From: a virus
Virus record (IMG/VR): IMGVR_UViG_3300021420_000066
Location: 1-43,635 of that record
Length of the DNA: 43,635 bases
Strand: one strand, 5' to 3'
Shown here: piece by piece, positions 21,777 through 30,120 of the stretch
Position numbering within the stretch: position 1 is the stretch's first letter
Layout: every line of letters begins with the position of its first letter
Program-made: the position numbers and the translations under genes
Notes under the pieces: generated by a model
What the model was told of the DNA's origin: nothing
The model's input: the letters and a program-made list of their open reading frames with translations, nothing else
Databases searched by the model: none

Positions 21777-22053
21777 GCCACCCGTGCGGGAGCATTTTGC
21801 TGACGGTTCAACGTATAATCCGAGTACGGGCGGGATTACTTTTGGCATCACACTTCCGGTTGATGCACCGGAAAGTTTCATTGAGAATCAGGGACCATCC
21901 CCCAAACCAATTTTGAACTGGCTTGCCCGATGTATAGAAACCCAGGGCAATCCTCTGGCGCGTGCGGCATTGCGGACGTTGTTTGATTGCATCTATGACC
22001 GGACGACGCCAGATGAACGAATCTCATTCCCGAATTGGTTCGATAGCCAGTGA
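21763..22053 (+). CDS. 96-aa hypothetical protein
   Basis: ATG at 21763 overlaps the Lar-like gene by 14 nt. MNLLKPPVREHFADGSTYNP; contains GITFGITLPVDAPESF and ISFPNWF. Soluble, no recognised domain. Confidence 0.55.
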   Translation: MNLLKPPVREHFADGSTYNPSTGGITFGITLPVDAPESFIENQGPSPKPILNWLARCIETQGNPLARAALRTLFDCIYDRTTPDERISFPNWFDSQ

Positions 22054-22069
22054 CGAATGGTGACAGGTC

Positions 22070-22246
22070 ATGACCGAGGATAAAGAGCGCCCGATAGGCA
22101 CATGGTTCTATACTCGGGTCGGCGAGAATGTGTACCATCTTTGGCAGCAGACCGAGAACGTCCCGGAATGGTGGGGGATAATCTATGCCCTTCCTACCGT
22201 AGACTTCATATGCGAGCGGCTTAATGAGCCACCGAGCCCGTCATGA
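22070..22246 (+). CDS. 58-aa hypothetical protein
   Basis: MTEDKERPIGTWFYTRVGEN, aromatic-rich (YHLWQQTENVPEWW). Its last codons overlap an abortive 6-codon start (MTEDRT) that repeats the first residues, perhaps a relic of a duplication. GACAGGTC precedes the ATG; the ribosome site is weak. Confidence 0.5.
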   Translation: MTEDKERPIGTWFYTRVGENVYHLWQQTENVPEWWGIIYALPTVDFICERLNEPPSPS

Positions 22247-22275
22247 CCGAAGACAGAACTTAACAGGAGAATGAA

Positions 22276-22509
22276 ATGTCGAAGCCGACAAACATCAAAG
22301 ACTTTCCGGGCTTAACGCCCGTACAGCGCGCAATTCGTGAAAGTGATGCTAGGTTTTTGCCTCTGCTTGAGGCGGCTCTTCGACGCTGTGCCAACGCCTA
22401 CGAGCGCTCGCAGGCTATCAGGGCCTATGCCAATGTGATGCGGGTGTACGAAGATCAGATTGCCCAGCAGTATGGCTTATCGCCGATGGAGTGGCCGATA
22501 CTCCCATGA
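22276..22509 (+). CDS. 77-aa helical protein
   Basis: ATG 6 nt after AGGAG. Mostly helix (LLEAALRRCANAYERSQAIR). Function unknown. Confidence 0.6.
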   Translation: MSKPTNIKDFPGLTPVQRAIRESDARFLPLLEAALRRCANAYERSQAIRAYANVMRVYEDQIAQQYGLSPMEWPILP

Positions 22510-22518
22510 GGACAAAAG

Positions 22519-22629
22519 ATGAGTCCGTGTCTGGAGTGCGTGATCATGCTGGCGGTGGTATTCACCTGCGTGTTCGGGCTCGACTGGTATCTGGCGATCA
22601 GAAGGTGGCTGACATGGAAGAAGCGCTGA
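22519..22629 (+). CDS. 36-aa membrane peptide
   Basis: ATG behind GAGG; MSPCLECVIMLAVVFTCVFG then a basic end (RRWLTWKKR). One transmembrane helix with a positive tail. Preferred over a longer overlapping frame, which has no such pattern. Confidence 0.5.
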   Translation: MSPCLECVIMLAVVFTCVFGLDWYLAIRRWLTWKKR

Positions 22630-22682
22630 TGGTGCTGGTGTTTCCGTTTCTGATCGTGTGGATTTGCTCGTGGCCGTTCTAG
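22629..22682 (+). CDS. 17-aa hydrophobic peptide
   Basis: ATG overlaps the previous TGA (TGATG); encodes MVLVFPFLIVWICSWPF. It ends 1 nt before the convergent minus-strand gene. Could be a tiny membrane toxin or just read-through; evidence is coupling only. Confidence 0.3.
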   Translation: MVLVFPFLIVWICSWPF

Positions 22683-22709
22683 CCTATTTCGGCAAGTGCG
22701 AAATATAGG
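22683..22709. terminator. Imperfect hairpin at the convergent junction
   Basis: CCTATTTCG pairs with CGAAATATAGG with a two-base bulge and 7-nt loop, at the meeting point of the two transcripts. No clear T-run on either strand, so termination is uncertain. Confidence 0.25.
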
Positions 22710-23460
22710 TCATCACGGCGACTAGAAACGCCGCCCCGGCAATTGCGATGCCAGTCACTCCGAACAGTAACGCCCGGCTATCCGACGAATCACTCCGCAC
22801 CTCGCCGCGTGCCGATGAGATGCCGGCAGTGCGGTTTTCCATCGCCGTGACGCGATCCTTGAGGTCGCCCAGCGCGCCGTTCAGGTTAGAGGTCTTGGTG
22901 TCGATGATGTTGATCATGGCATCGATCTGCTTGGTAAAGCCGCCCTCGATCTTGGCCGTCGCCTCCTTCGCCGCCGCGAACGCCGCGTCAACCGCGAGTT
23001 TAGTGTCGCCGGCGCGCTGGTCCGTCCGCGTGTCGCGTTCCGAGAACTGTGCCGCGACGCCGAGGAAGCGTTCGGTGGTGACGGCGGCCAGTTCCTCGAC
23101 CTTGCTTAACATCAGGGCGTGCAGGTGTTCGATCTGCTCTTTCACCTTGTTGTCGCGCTGGTCTACTGCCTGATGCAGGCCCTTGACGTTGCTCTCGATG
23201 CCCCCGAACCGCGCCTCCAGCAATTCGCGCAGCGACGTGATCTGGCGGTCGACGGTGGTCGGCACCCGCGTCAGGTCGGCCTGAAACAGGTCTTGCGCCT
23301 TCTGCATGGCGTCGATACGCGCGGTGATCACCGCCGCCGCGGCGTCAATGGACTTGTCGATCGCCGTCTGGGTGATCTGGGATGGATTCGCCGGTTGGAT
23401 GCTTTCGGCGGCCATGGCCTTAGCGGCGATGCCTGCCGCCGCGGCTGACGAAGTGGCCAT
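22684..23460 (-). CDS. Tail-anchored coiled-coil protein
   Basis: 258 aa from ATG 23458-23460 (the ATG at 23413-23415 is an alternative). Long helical body (DAMQKAQDLFQADLTRVPTT, FERD-type repeats such as QFSERDTRTDQ) and a C-terminal membrane helix (LLFGVTGIAIAGAAFLVAVM). The family of long helices with QF-ERD motifs is common beside phage lysis genes. May act in lysis or anchoring; not established. Confidence 0.7.
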   Translation of the reverse strand: MATSSAAAAGIAAKAMAAESIQPANPSQITQTAIDKSIDAAAAVITARIDAMQKAQDLFQADLTRVPTTVDRQITSLRELLEARFGGIESNVKGLHQAVDQRDNKVKEQIEHLHALMLSKVEELAAVTTERFLGVAAQFSERDTRTDQRAGDTKLAVDAAFAAAKEATAKIEGGFTKQIDAMINIIDTKTSNLNGALGDLKDRVTAMENRTAGISSARGEVRSDSSDSRALLFGVTGIAIAGAAFLVAVMTYISHLPK

Positions 23461-23788
23461 TGATCGGAACCCCGTTGACCTCCGGCCATGCCGCACCGCG
23501 CAGCCTCGCGGCAGGAGCCGCCACCGCCGAGCAGATCGAGGCGGCGACCTGGCTGATGATGGCTGTCACCGGCGCCGCACCGGGGACGAGAGTGGCCAGG
23601 ATCGCCGCCACCGTCGCCTCGGTCGGCTGGAAGGCACAGATTTTTACCGCCAGCGCCTGGACGTTGGCGATTTCGGTGGCGATCGGTTGGCCGGTGATCG
23701 GGTCGGTGCCGGTAGTGGTGCCGGTGGTAGCGCAGCCGCCGAGCAGCAGGCTGCCGGCAACTACCGCACTTGCGAGCAGGTTCCTCAT
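23420..23788 (-). CDS. Lipoprotein, possible outer spanin
   Basis: 122 aa with a lipobox (VVAGSLLLGGC, Cys19). Helical body (VAAILATLVPGAAPVTAIIS) and NGVPINGHFVSRGGRHRR end. Close to endolysin and a coiled-coil membrane protein, so an outer-membrane spanin is possible, though the partner is not clear. ATGA overlap with the preceding gene; 41-nt overlap with the next. Confidence 0.65.
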   Translation of the reverse strand: MRNLLASAVVAGSLLLGGCATTGTTTGTDPITGQPIATEIANVQALAVKICAFQPTEATVAAILATLVPGAAPVTAIISQVAASICSAVAAPAARLRGAAWPEVNGVPINGHFVSRGGRHRR

Positions 23789-23976
23789 GGGTTTTTCCTC
23801 TTCGGCGATTTCGGCGGCGGTGGTGCCGGTGTGGCATTGAGCGCGGCCTCCAGCACCTCGGCGACCACGGTGCGCACCTCGGCGTCGCTGATCATGTGAC
23901 CCCAGGCCGAGGCATCGGCGACGGCGCGGGCGGCGTCGAACCCTGCGGATAGCTGGGCAAATGTCGGATCGGGCAT
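23785..23976 (-). CDS. 63-aa protein in the lysis region
   Basis: ATG 23974-23976 after GGGAGG. Helical (FAQLSAGFDAARAVADASAW) with a Pro/Lys-rich end (PPPPKSPKRKNP). Function unknown. Confidence 0.55.
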   Translation of the reverse strand: MPDPTFAQLSAGFDAARAVADASAWGHMISDAEVRTVVAEVLEAALNATPAPPPPKSPKRKNP

Positions 23977-23977
23977 G

Positions 23978-24736
23978 TCAACCTCCCAGATTAGCGGAAT
24001 AGGCACGCAGCGCGGTTGCATCGAATCCCTCTGGTGAAAGACCTTTTGCGTCGAGAATGTCAAGCGACAAGTAGGCGCGGGCCTCATCGGAATAGCGCTC
24101 ATAGAACGCTTGCGTCATCTCCTGCAGCGTGCCCCAGGTGACCACCACCACGTTGCTGCTGGCGACGCGACCGACCGCCGGCACGAAATGGCCGCCGTCG
24201 ATGCGGGAGTTCGGCACCACCGTCCACGGCACCCCGAGGTCGTTCTGCGACATCGCGCTCTTTGGCAGTTCGATCCCGATGCCACAGCCGCCAAACAGAT
24301 AGGTGGCAAGAATCATCTGGTCCCAATCGCCGATCGCCAGCGAGACATGGCAATCGATCTTGTGCCGCGAGGTGTTGCTGACGGCATCGCGAATTCCGGT
24401 GGTGCGCCAGTATTCGGCGCCGGCCTGCATGTCGGTGCCCTGGTCGGTGGCGTCGGTAAAGGCAAACCCGGTCACGGCGGCGTAGTCGCTCAATACATCG
24501 GCGGTGGTGATTCGGACCCGAGGCCGGCTGCCCATCAGCGACCAGGCATATTCGAGGTGCCCCGCTCCGGCCCAGACACAATCGCCCCAGGCGTCGTTGC
24601 CGAGCATGTGCCATTCGTCGACCAAATCCTGGTGGCCGAAGGTGGCCGGCGGCACCGGCAGGTTCGGCGCATAGAAAAAATCCTTGAATGACAGGGTGGT
24701 GGAGGCGCGGGCTGGTTTCTTGCCGAGCTTTTTCAT
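23978..24736 (-). CDS. Papain-like cysteine-peptidase-fold protein
   Basis: 252 aa. LGNDAWGDCVWAGAGHLEYA supplies a possible catalytic Cys with G-x-C-W/A context; GGHFVPAVGRV a His; VVVTWGT a late Asn/Asp-type strand. This order (Cys helix, then His) is that of papain-fold peptidases and resembles phage/bacterial proteins beginning with GND-GDC. Could cleave host wall peptides or another phage protein. Between endolysin and the lysis peptides. Confidence 0.65.
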   Translation of the reverse strand: MKKLGKKPARASTTLSFKDFFYAPNLPVPPATFGHQDLVDEWHMLGNDAWGDCVWAGAGHLEYAWSLMGSRPRVRITTADVLSDYAAVTGFAFTDATDQGTDMQAGAEYWRTTGIRDAVSNTSRHKIDCHVSLAIGDWDQMILATYLFGGCGIGIELPKSAMSQNDLGVPWTVVPNSRIDGGHFVPAVGRVASSNVVVVTWGTLQEMTQAFYERYSDEARAYLSLDILDAKGLSPEGFDATALRAYSANLGG

Positions 24737-25641
24737 CGGGTTTTCCCCGCACCGGACCGCAGTACCCTGATTTGTTCCTCCGCCGAGCCATCGACCACGG
24801 TGGTATTGCCCGGCATCTTCATCGCCAGATCATGCCCGGCCGGCGTGTTGTTGACGATGATGGCCTGCACCGGCGAATCCGGGTTCTTGGCCAGTTGGTC
24901 GACCACGGCGACCGCGTTGGTGTCGGTGTGGGCGAATATACCCCAGACCAACGGGATCAGGGATGCCAGCGCGCCGCCCCACATCTCCAGTTGCGACGAG
25001 GTGGCATAGCCGTGGGCGATCACGATCGGCCCAAAAGTGGCGATCAGCCAACGAACCAGCGCCTGGGATTGCTGCGCGTTCATGGTGATCATACCCTTCT
25101 TTGCTGGCGGTGACGCAAATGCAAGTGCAGGCGACACCATAGAAAGCGCGTTATTTTCGACAAATGCAACCCGGTTTAGCCATCCCTTGGTAAAACGCGG
25201 CTGATTTAAGCTGTGATACCAAGCCGTTGCCGCGGCGGAGTAGGCCCGTATGGCGCTGGCGGGATCACGGCTGGCAACGGCGGCAAGCGTAATCGGCCCG
25301 ACCGTGCCGTCGGCGGTGACCCCCAGCGCCTGCTGCAGCAGGATGGTGGCCCGCCGCGGCCCGGCCAGCACGCAATTGTTGAAATAGACATAATCGAGCC
25401 CGATCGGCATCTCGTCGCAGTAAGGCTCCCAATAATTGTCGTGGTAGATGGTCTCGATATCGTCCTGCGAGGCGGTCCAGACGTCCTGCGTCGGCAGGCC
25501 CTGTCCGGTGCGCCAGGCGTCATATTCGCGCTGGGTGATGCCTCTGGAGGTCCGGCCGCCATGATCCTGCGGGTCGTCGTCGTTGCCGCCCTCCGACTGC
25601 AGCACCAGCGCCAGACTTGCCGGGAAATTGGCAGCGACCAT
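24733..25641 (-). CDS. Endolysin (GH108) fused to a holin-like domain
   Basis: 302 aa. Residues 1-80: GH108 lysozyme pattern (LQSEGGNDDDPQDHGGRTSR, catalytic Glu17). Residues about 85-170: PG_binding_3-like (QQALGVTADGTVGP, KGWLNRV). From residue 187 (MNAQQSQALVRWLIATFGPI) a hydrophobic helix pair (VIAHGYATSSQLEMWGGALA, ASLIPLVWGIFAHTD) resembles stand-alone holins that begin with this Met. An AAGGG precedes an internal ATG (25081-25083), so separate translation is possible. A fused lysis unit is unusual. Confidence 0.8.
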   Translation of the reverse strand: MVAANFPASLALVLQSEGGNDDDPQDHGGRTSRGITQREYDAWRTGQGLPTQDVWTASQDDIETIYHDNYWEPYCDEMPIGLDYVYFNNCVLAGPRRATILLQQALGVTADGTVGPITLAAVASRDPASAIRAYSAAATAWYHSLNQPRFTKGWLNRVAFVENNALSMVSPALAFASPPAKKGMITMNAQQSQALVRWLIATFGPIVIAHGYATSSQLEMWGGALASLIPLVWGIFAHTDTNAVAVVDQLAKNPDSPVQAIIVNNTPAGHDLAMKMPGNTTVVDGSAEEQIRVLRSGAGKTR

Positions 25642-25644
25642 GAC

Positions 25645-28206
25645 CTATCCTGGGATGAGCAGCGATGATTTGACCGTGAAACTGGTGTCGGGCGAGGTAC
25701 AGACTGCGGCACCCGTGGCCTGCCACTTGTAAGTCCACACCCCGGAGACACTGGGGACGAGCTGCTGATGGAAATGCCCCAGCGAATCGCGGGTAATGGT
25801 GCCCGGATAGGTGTACGAGGTGGCGACACCGTTCGGGTTGAGCATAAATAGCGTGATGGCGGTCGGATCGATGTCGACGCCGGTGAGCGCGTTGATGAAA
25901 ATGCCGTTGATCTGGATGTCGGTATCGATTTCGTAGACGCCCATGTAACCAGCTCCGCTCCAGCCTTGGCCCGATGGGCTGTCCGATCCGATCGCCACGA
26001 ACAGGCCGTTGTCGAGCGCCTGCGAAGTATAAAGCAGCAAATCGAGCGCGTTGGCCGAAAATACCGGGATATCGACACAGAATGCAAGCGACGGCACGCC
26101 GATGATCGGCACCGGCAGCGTGAACACCAGGCCGCGCTGCGGCGTCTGCTGCCACCATACTGGCGGCTCATAGATGTTCCAGGTCCACCACGGCACGATC
26201 CGCGGCGGGTTCTGCACCGGCGGCGGGAACGGGCCATTGAGCAGGCCCTGGTGCGGCTGCTGCCAGATCGCCGGCTGATCGGCGTTGTAGTTCCAACTCC
26301 ACCAGTTGAAGTTAGGCCGCCCGGCCAGTACCGGCGCGATCAGCGAACTCGGCGGCGCCTGCCAGGCCCACATCTTGGAAAAGTCGTGGTCGTATTTCCA
26401 TACGCCCGGGATGAAAGGCACCGCCTGCGCCAGCGTGAATATCTGCTGGTCGCGTACCGGCGTGCGATACCAGATCGGGTCGTCTGGCACCGTGAAATTG
26501 TAGCGGTTCTGGTAGAGCGGCGCCGGCGGGATCACCACCGGACGCTGTAGCGCGGGCTGCCAGGTAACCGCAGGCTCGTTGAAAGCCAGATGAGGCCAGA
26601 AGGTAGGTATCAGCGGGTTTGGCTGCGGGGTGTGAATCAGAAGGTTGCCGTTGGCCCACGGGAACCAGTGTGAGGCGTCGTTATAGTCGTAGTTCCATTT
26701 CTTCTGCGGCGGGCGGCCGCCTGAAGTCAGTATCTGGATCGGCGCGGAGTTCAGGGTCTCGTTGGCGGGCTGCCAGACCGGCTGGTCGTCGGTATAGGAA
26801 TTCCACTGCCGCGCCGTGAACGGCTTGTTCTGCGACAGGATCGCCTCGACGTTGGCACGCAGCGCCTGCCATTGCCATACCGACCAGTCGTCGACGCTCT
26901 GCTTTTTCCAGTAGGCCGGCGAGAACGGCACCGCCTGCGGCGTGTTCAGAATTGGCAGGTTGCTCGATCGCGGTCCCTGCAGGTAGTTGTCGTCGTCGTA
27001 GTAATTGATCTCCATGCCGCTGGTCTTGTAGGGCACCAGCGACAGCGCGGCCGGGTTCGGCGCGGTCCATTGCCAGAATGCGGCGTCGTCATTGGCGAAC
27101 GAGGGCGAGCGAGCATTGGGAGGCTGCGGGCTCTGCACCACCTCCATCGTTAGCGGAACCTCGGTAGGCGTCGCATACCAGTCGGGCGGGTCGCCGGGCC
27201 GCGGCACGTAGAACGGCGGATAGAACAGCACCGGCGGGTTGATGATCACCGTCGTCAATGTCAGGAACGAATTCAGGGTGTCAGGGGTTGGCGCCCAGAT
27301 CGCCGCCTCGTCATAGTCATAGTATTGGTGCCAGTTCGGCGTCGGCGGCTGGCCTCCGGTCGTCAGCATCGGAATAGCCGCCGAGTTGAGCCATTCCGCC
27401 GACATCTGCCAGTTGGGCGCGTCATCATAGTCGGTGTGCCAAACCCTTGAGAACGGCGGCTGCAGCATCTGCAACGGCGCCGCATTCAGGTAATCCACAG
27501 ATATCTGCCACGGCGTATCGTAGGTGGTGAAGAACCACTGCGGCCCGTTGCCGATAACGGGATGAGCCAGAATCTGGATCGGTGCCGAGTTGAGCAGTTC
27601 CGCCTTGATCTGCCACGAGCCGGTCTCGCTGTAGTCGAAGCGCCATGTCCGCGGCTTTGTCGGCGCGCCGGAAGGTAGGTTCTTGCTTGTGACGGTCTTG
27701 CCCTGCCACGACGGCGGGTCGGGTGGATTGGAAATGCGGAACGGCGCGCGTGGGATGGTCGCCGGGCCGGAATTGGCAACGATATTTGGACTTTGCCAAC
27801 GCGACCAATCGGCTGGGTCGGGAGGAATAAAGAACCATTGCGGGCCGTTACCGATCGTAGGCCTGCCCAAAATCTGGATGGTGGCGGAATTCAGCAACTC
27901 GGCCTTGATCTGCCAAGGATGAGGCTCGTTGTAGCCAAACTGCCATTGCCGCGCGGTGGCGGTCGGTCGTTTGGCAAGCACCGGGATGATCCCCGAATTG
28001 AGGTTTTCTGGGACCGGCGCCCAAACCCCGGTCTCCTGGTAGTCATAGCACGATTGCTTGGTCGGCACCTGTCCGCCGGCACCGAACATCTTCTGTTCGG
28101 TCAGGAACTGGATGATTGGAGATCGGCGCGGCTGGGTGCCCGGCGACCACAATTGGTCTTCCGCCGGCCGCTTCACATAGAATGGGGCTTGCGGGAGGGT
28201 TGCCAT
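25645..28206 (-). CDS. 853-aa Trp-rich tandem-repeat protein
   Basis: No family recognised. About residues 50-700 are made of roughly 30-40-aa units with consensus W-x(3)-Y-x-[DE]-x(3)-W-Q-x(3)-E-x-L-N-S-A-x-I-Q-I-L then a PP/GG linker. LNS-type motifs are at about residues 69, 105, 205, 240, 273, 311 and 485. Units at about 98-126 and 198-226 are near-identical in protein but differ in wobble bases. The C-terminal 140 aa form an Ig/FN3-like beta domain (SGVWTYKWQATGAA). Placed between an adhesin-like gene and the endolysin; virion or surface-binding role is guessed. Confidence 0.8.
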   Translation of the reverse strand: MATLPQAPFYVKRPAEDQLWSPGTQPRRSPIIQFLTEQKMFGAGGQVPTKQSCYDYQETGVWAPVPENLNSGIIPVLAKRPTATARQWQFGYNEPHPWQIKAELLNSATIQILGRPTIGNGPQWFFIPPDPADWSRWQSPNIVANSGPATIPRAPFRISNPPDPPSWQGKTVTSKNLPSGAPTKPRTWRFDYSETGSWQIKAELLNSAPIQILAHPVIGNGPQWFFTTYDTPWQISVDYLNAAPLQMLQPPFSRVWHTDYDDAPNWQMSAEWLNSAAIPMLTTGGQPPTPNWHQYYDYDEAAIWAPTPDTLNSFLTLTTVIINPPVLFYPPFYVPRPGDPPDWYATPTEVPLTMEVVQSPQPPNARSPSFANDDAAFWQWTAPNPAALSLVPYKTSGMEINYYDDDNYLQGPRSSNLPILNTPQAVPFSPAYWKKQSVDDWSVWQWQALRANVEAILSQNKPFTARQWNSYTDDQPVWQPANETLNSAPIQILTSGGRPPQKKWNYDYNDASHWFPWANGNLLIHTPQPNPLIPTFWPHLAFNEPAVTWQPALQRPVVIPPAPLYQNRYNFTVPDDPIWYRTPVRDQQIFTLAQAVPFIPGVWKYDHDFSKMWAWQAPPSSLIAPVLAGRPNFNWWSWNYNADQPAIWQQPHQGLLNGPFPPPVQNPPRIVPWWTWNIYEPPVWWQQTPQRGLVFTLPVPIIGVPSLAFCVDIPVFSANALDLLLYTSQALDNGLFVAIGSDSPSGQGWSGAGYMGVYEIDTDIQINGIFINALTGVDIDPTAITLFMLNPNGVATSYTYPGTITRDSLGHFHQQLVPSVSGVWTYKWQATGAAVCTSPDTSFTVKSSLLIPG

Positions 28207-28207
28207 A

Positions 28208-28906
28208 TCACATCGACATCAAGGTTTGCTGTTGCAGAGTCAGAGGAACCGCCGTGGTGAACGGAATGCTGACGATCAGGCCGACCCAATTATCGGCAGG
28301 ACTGAGTGTATAGGTGTGGGTAACGGTACTTGAAGCCGAAAAACTATCGGCACCACGGCATACGGCGCCGGGAGAGTTCAGCGTATCATTGCCAAATCGC
28401 ACGGTGCCGCCGGTTGGTCCGGTCGGTGTGGTGCTGATGTCCATCATCGCCGAGAAGGCGTAGCTGCCGATCGTCGTCGTGGTGGATAGCGATGCGCTGG
28501 AGGCGCTGGTCCCAGAGCCGGCCGAAACGTTTGCACTCCAGTCGGTCAGCAGAGGATCGACTCCGAACAGGGAAACCGAAAACACGTCACAGCTCGATGT
28601 GGCACCGGCAATGCGCTTGACGCCAAGCGTCTTGTGGCCGGCCGTGGCATTGGCCAGACCATAGAAAAAAACATTGCCGACATTGGTGACCGCGTTGCTG
28701 CCGATCAGCGTCAGCAGTTGGTTGCTGCCGGCAGTGTCCCAATTGACCTGGAAAGAGGTGCCCGCGGTGCTGTTATCGAGCACGGCGACGAACAGCGCTT
28801 CACTAAATCCAGACCCGACTGTCTGGTTGGTGAAGCTGAAGGTCGCGCCGTTGGCCAGGGTGTTCTGGGCGCTGGCCGTCGCATAAGCATCGAGTGAAAC
28901 GGCCAT
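28208..28906 (-). CDS. Beta-sandwich adhesin-like protein
   Basis: 232 aa, Ser/Thr/Gly-rich. FVAVLDNSTAGTSFQVNWDT...LLTLIG...VFFYGLANATAGHKTLGV...SLFGVDPLLTD is the jelly-roll-like pattern seen in bacterial and phage surface proteins. It is paralogous to 30516-31196. Probably a fibre or receptor-binding accessory. Confidence 0.65.
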   Translation of the reverse strand: MAVSLDAYATASAQNTLANGATFSFTNQTVGSGFSEALFVAVLDNSTAGTSFQVNWDTAGSNQLLTLIGSNAVTNVGNVFFYGLANATAGHKTLGVKRIAGATSSCDVFSVSLFGVDPLLTDWSANVSAGSGTSASSASLSTTTTIGSYAFSAMMDISTTPTGPTGGTVRFGNDTLNSPGAVCRGADSFSASSTVTHTYTLSPADNWVGLIVSIPFTTAVPLTLQQQTLMSM

Positions 28907-28916
28907 GGCTCAACCA

Positions 28917-29270
28917 TCAGTGGAACCTTTGCAACACCAGGTTTGCCGGGCCGGAGTTGGACGTGCCGACGTTGGTGGCCTGCGGATTATACGACGTTAC
29001 CGCGATGGTGAAGCACGAATCGCATAGCATCGGGTCGGGTTCGGAGTCCGGTATCTGCAGGATCGACCTGATCTGGAAACGCTCCGGGAAGGTGCGGTCC
29101 TTCGGCTCGTATTGCGCGAAGCAGTGCCGGCAGACTCGCTTGCGCTCCGCCAGCGCGGTCAGGATCATCCGGGCGTGCATCGAGGCGCCGAGATCGGCCT
29201 CCGCAGTATCCAATATCTTGCGGGCCTGACGCGCCAGTTGCCAGGCCTGCCACCAGGATTTCAGGCTCAT
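28917..29270 (-). CDS. Zinc-ribbon structural-region protein
   Basis: 117 aa from ATG 29268-29270 (TAATG overlap). N-terminal helix (SWWQAWQLARQARKILDTAE), then CRHC...CDSC, a zinc ribbon, then a Gly/Ser tail. Function unknown. Confidence 0.6.
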   Translation of the reverse strand: MSLKSWWQAWQLARQARKILDTAEADLGASMHARMILTALAERKRVCRHCFAQYEPKDRTFPERFQIRSILQIPDSEPDPMLCDSCFTIAVTSYNPQATNVGTSNSGPANLVLQRFH

Positions 29271-29788
29271 TACTCGGACTCGAATATGGTATGGCAGCCG
29301 ATCGCGCCGGTGGTGCCGCCGGTATAGGCCGATAGCGACACCTCGCCGAATGAGGCGGTATTGCCCAATAGCAGCGGGCATTCCTCGACGCGGTTGGCGC
29401 GCCAGAAGTAGACGCCGCCGAAGGCATTGAGGCTCATGTTCAGGAGTTTCAGGGTCGCGCTGCGCTGCGGTGGTGTGGTCCAGGTGTTGTTGACGATTAC
29501 CGGAGCGGCCAGTGCGGCGGTGGCCGGATCGAGCGCGGCGACGGTGCCAATGTTGGCCGGGAAGGTGCCGGGGGTGGCGCCTACGGCTGAATCTCTCGCC
29601 AGCAGCATGAAGGTCGGCGAGGAAGAAGAGGCCGCCTGCCCCGAGATCGAGACTTCCCAGATACGGTTCACCTGGGTGGCGGAGCCGCCCTGGATGGCAT
29701 AGGGGTAGGTGGCGTTGGCGAGGGTAGTGGCGGCGTCGGCGGTGGCGGTTGGAGTAATGGTAACGTATTGAGCGCTGAGTCTTGCCAT
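29270..29788 (-). CDS. Virion-type beta protein
   Basis: 172 aa. MARLSAQYVTITPTATADAA; RIWEVSISGQAASSSSPTFM; ends GAIGCHTIFESE. Pattern of small phage particle-surface proteins found in tandem with zinc-ribbon proteins. Its first 121 bases overlap the upstream gene's reading frame. Confidence 0.65.
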   Translation of the reverse strand: MARLSAQYVTITPTATADAATTLANATYPYAIQGGSATQVNRIWEVSISGQAASSSSPTFMLLARDSAVGATPGTFPANIGTVAALDPATAALAAPVIVNNTWTTPPQRSATLKLLNMSLNAFGGVYFWRANRVEECPLLLGNTASFGEVSLSAYTGGTTGAIGCHTIFESE

Positions 29789-30120
29789 AACGGTAGTCCT
29801 TTCGCTGCGCTGTTGAGAAAGCTCTCAAGTATCTTCTTGAACGGCACGCACGGATGACCGAGCTTCATCAGCAGGGAGCATCGATCGCATATATCACGGT
29901 CGCAGGACCGGCAGTAGCCCCGGCTGCGATCACGCTTCGGGTTGAGGATGATTGTATACTGACAATGGGAACACTGGATAGTGGGTGATTTCAGCACGGT
30001 GCCGCCCGGAACCACCAGTTTGGACCCGACCGAGGCGGCCTGTTCGGCGCTGATGCCGGGCGAGTGGGAATGGTCGACTTCGACGTAGCCCTCCAGATCA
30101 CGCTTGGAAAACGGTCGCAT
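29668..30120 (-). CDS. Zinc-ribbon protein with odd C-terminus
   Basis: 150 aa. The first ~105 residues are a clean double ribbon (IQCSHCQYTI, GYCRSCDRDICDRC...CVPFKK). The last ~45 residues (PPPPTPPLPSPTPP) run through the next gene in a shifted frame, so the true end may be earlier, with a frameshift or sequencing error near 29800-29830. The coupled TGATG start is sound. Confidence 0.6.
   Translation of the reverse strand: MRPFSKRDLEGYVEVDHSHSPGISAEQAASVGSKLVVPGGTVLKSPTIQCSHCQYTIILNPKRDRSRGYCRSCDRDICDRCSLLMKLGHPCVPFKKILESFLNSAAKGLPLWQDSALNTLPLLQPPPPTPPLPSPTPPTPMPSRAAPPPR

Noticed and set aside
22243-22263. Six-codon ORF MTEDRT after the 58-aa gene
   Set aside because: Too short; noted only as a possible remnant of a duplicated start.
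22683-22709. Strong bidirectional terminator
   Set aside because: The stem has a two-base bulge and no T-run on either side; kept only as a weak hairpin.
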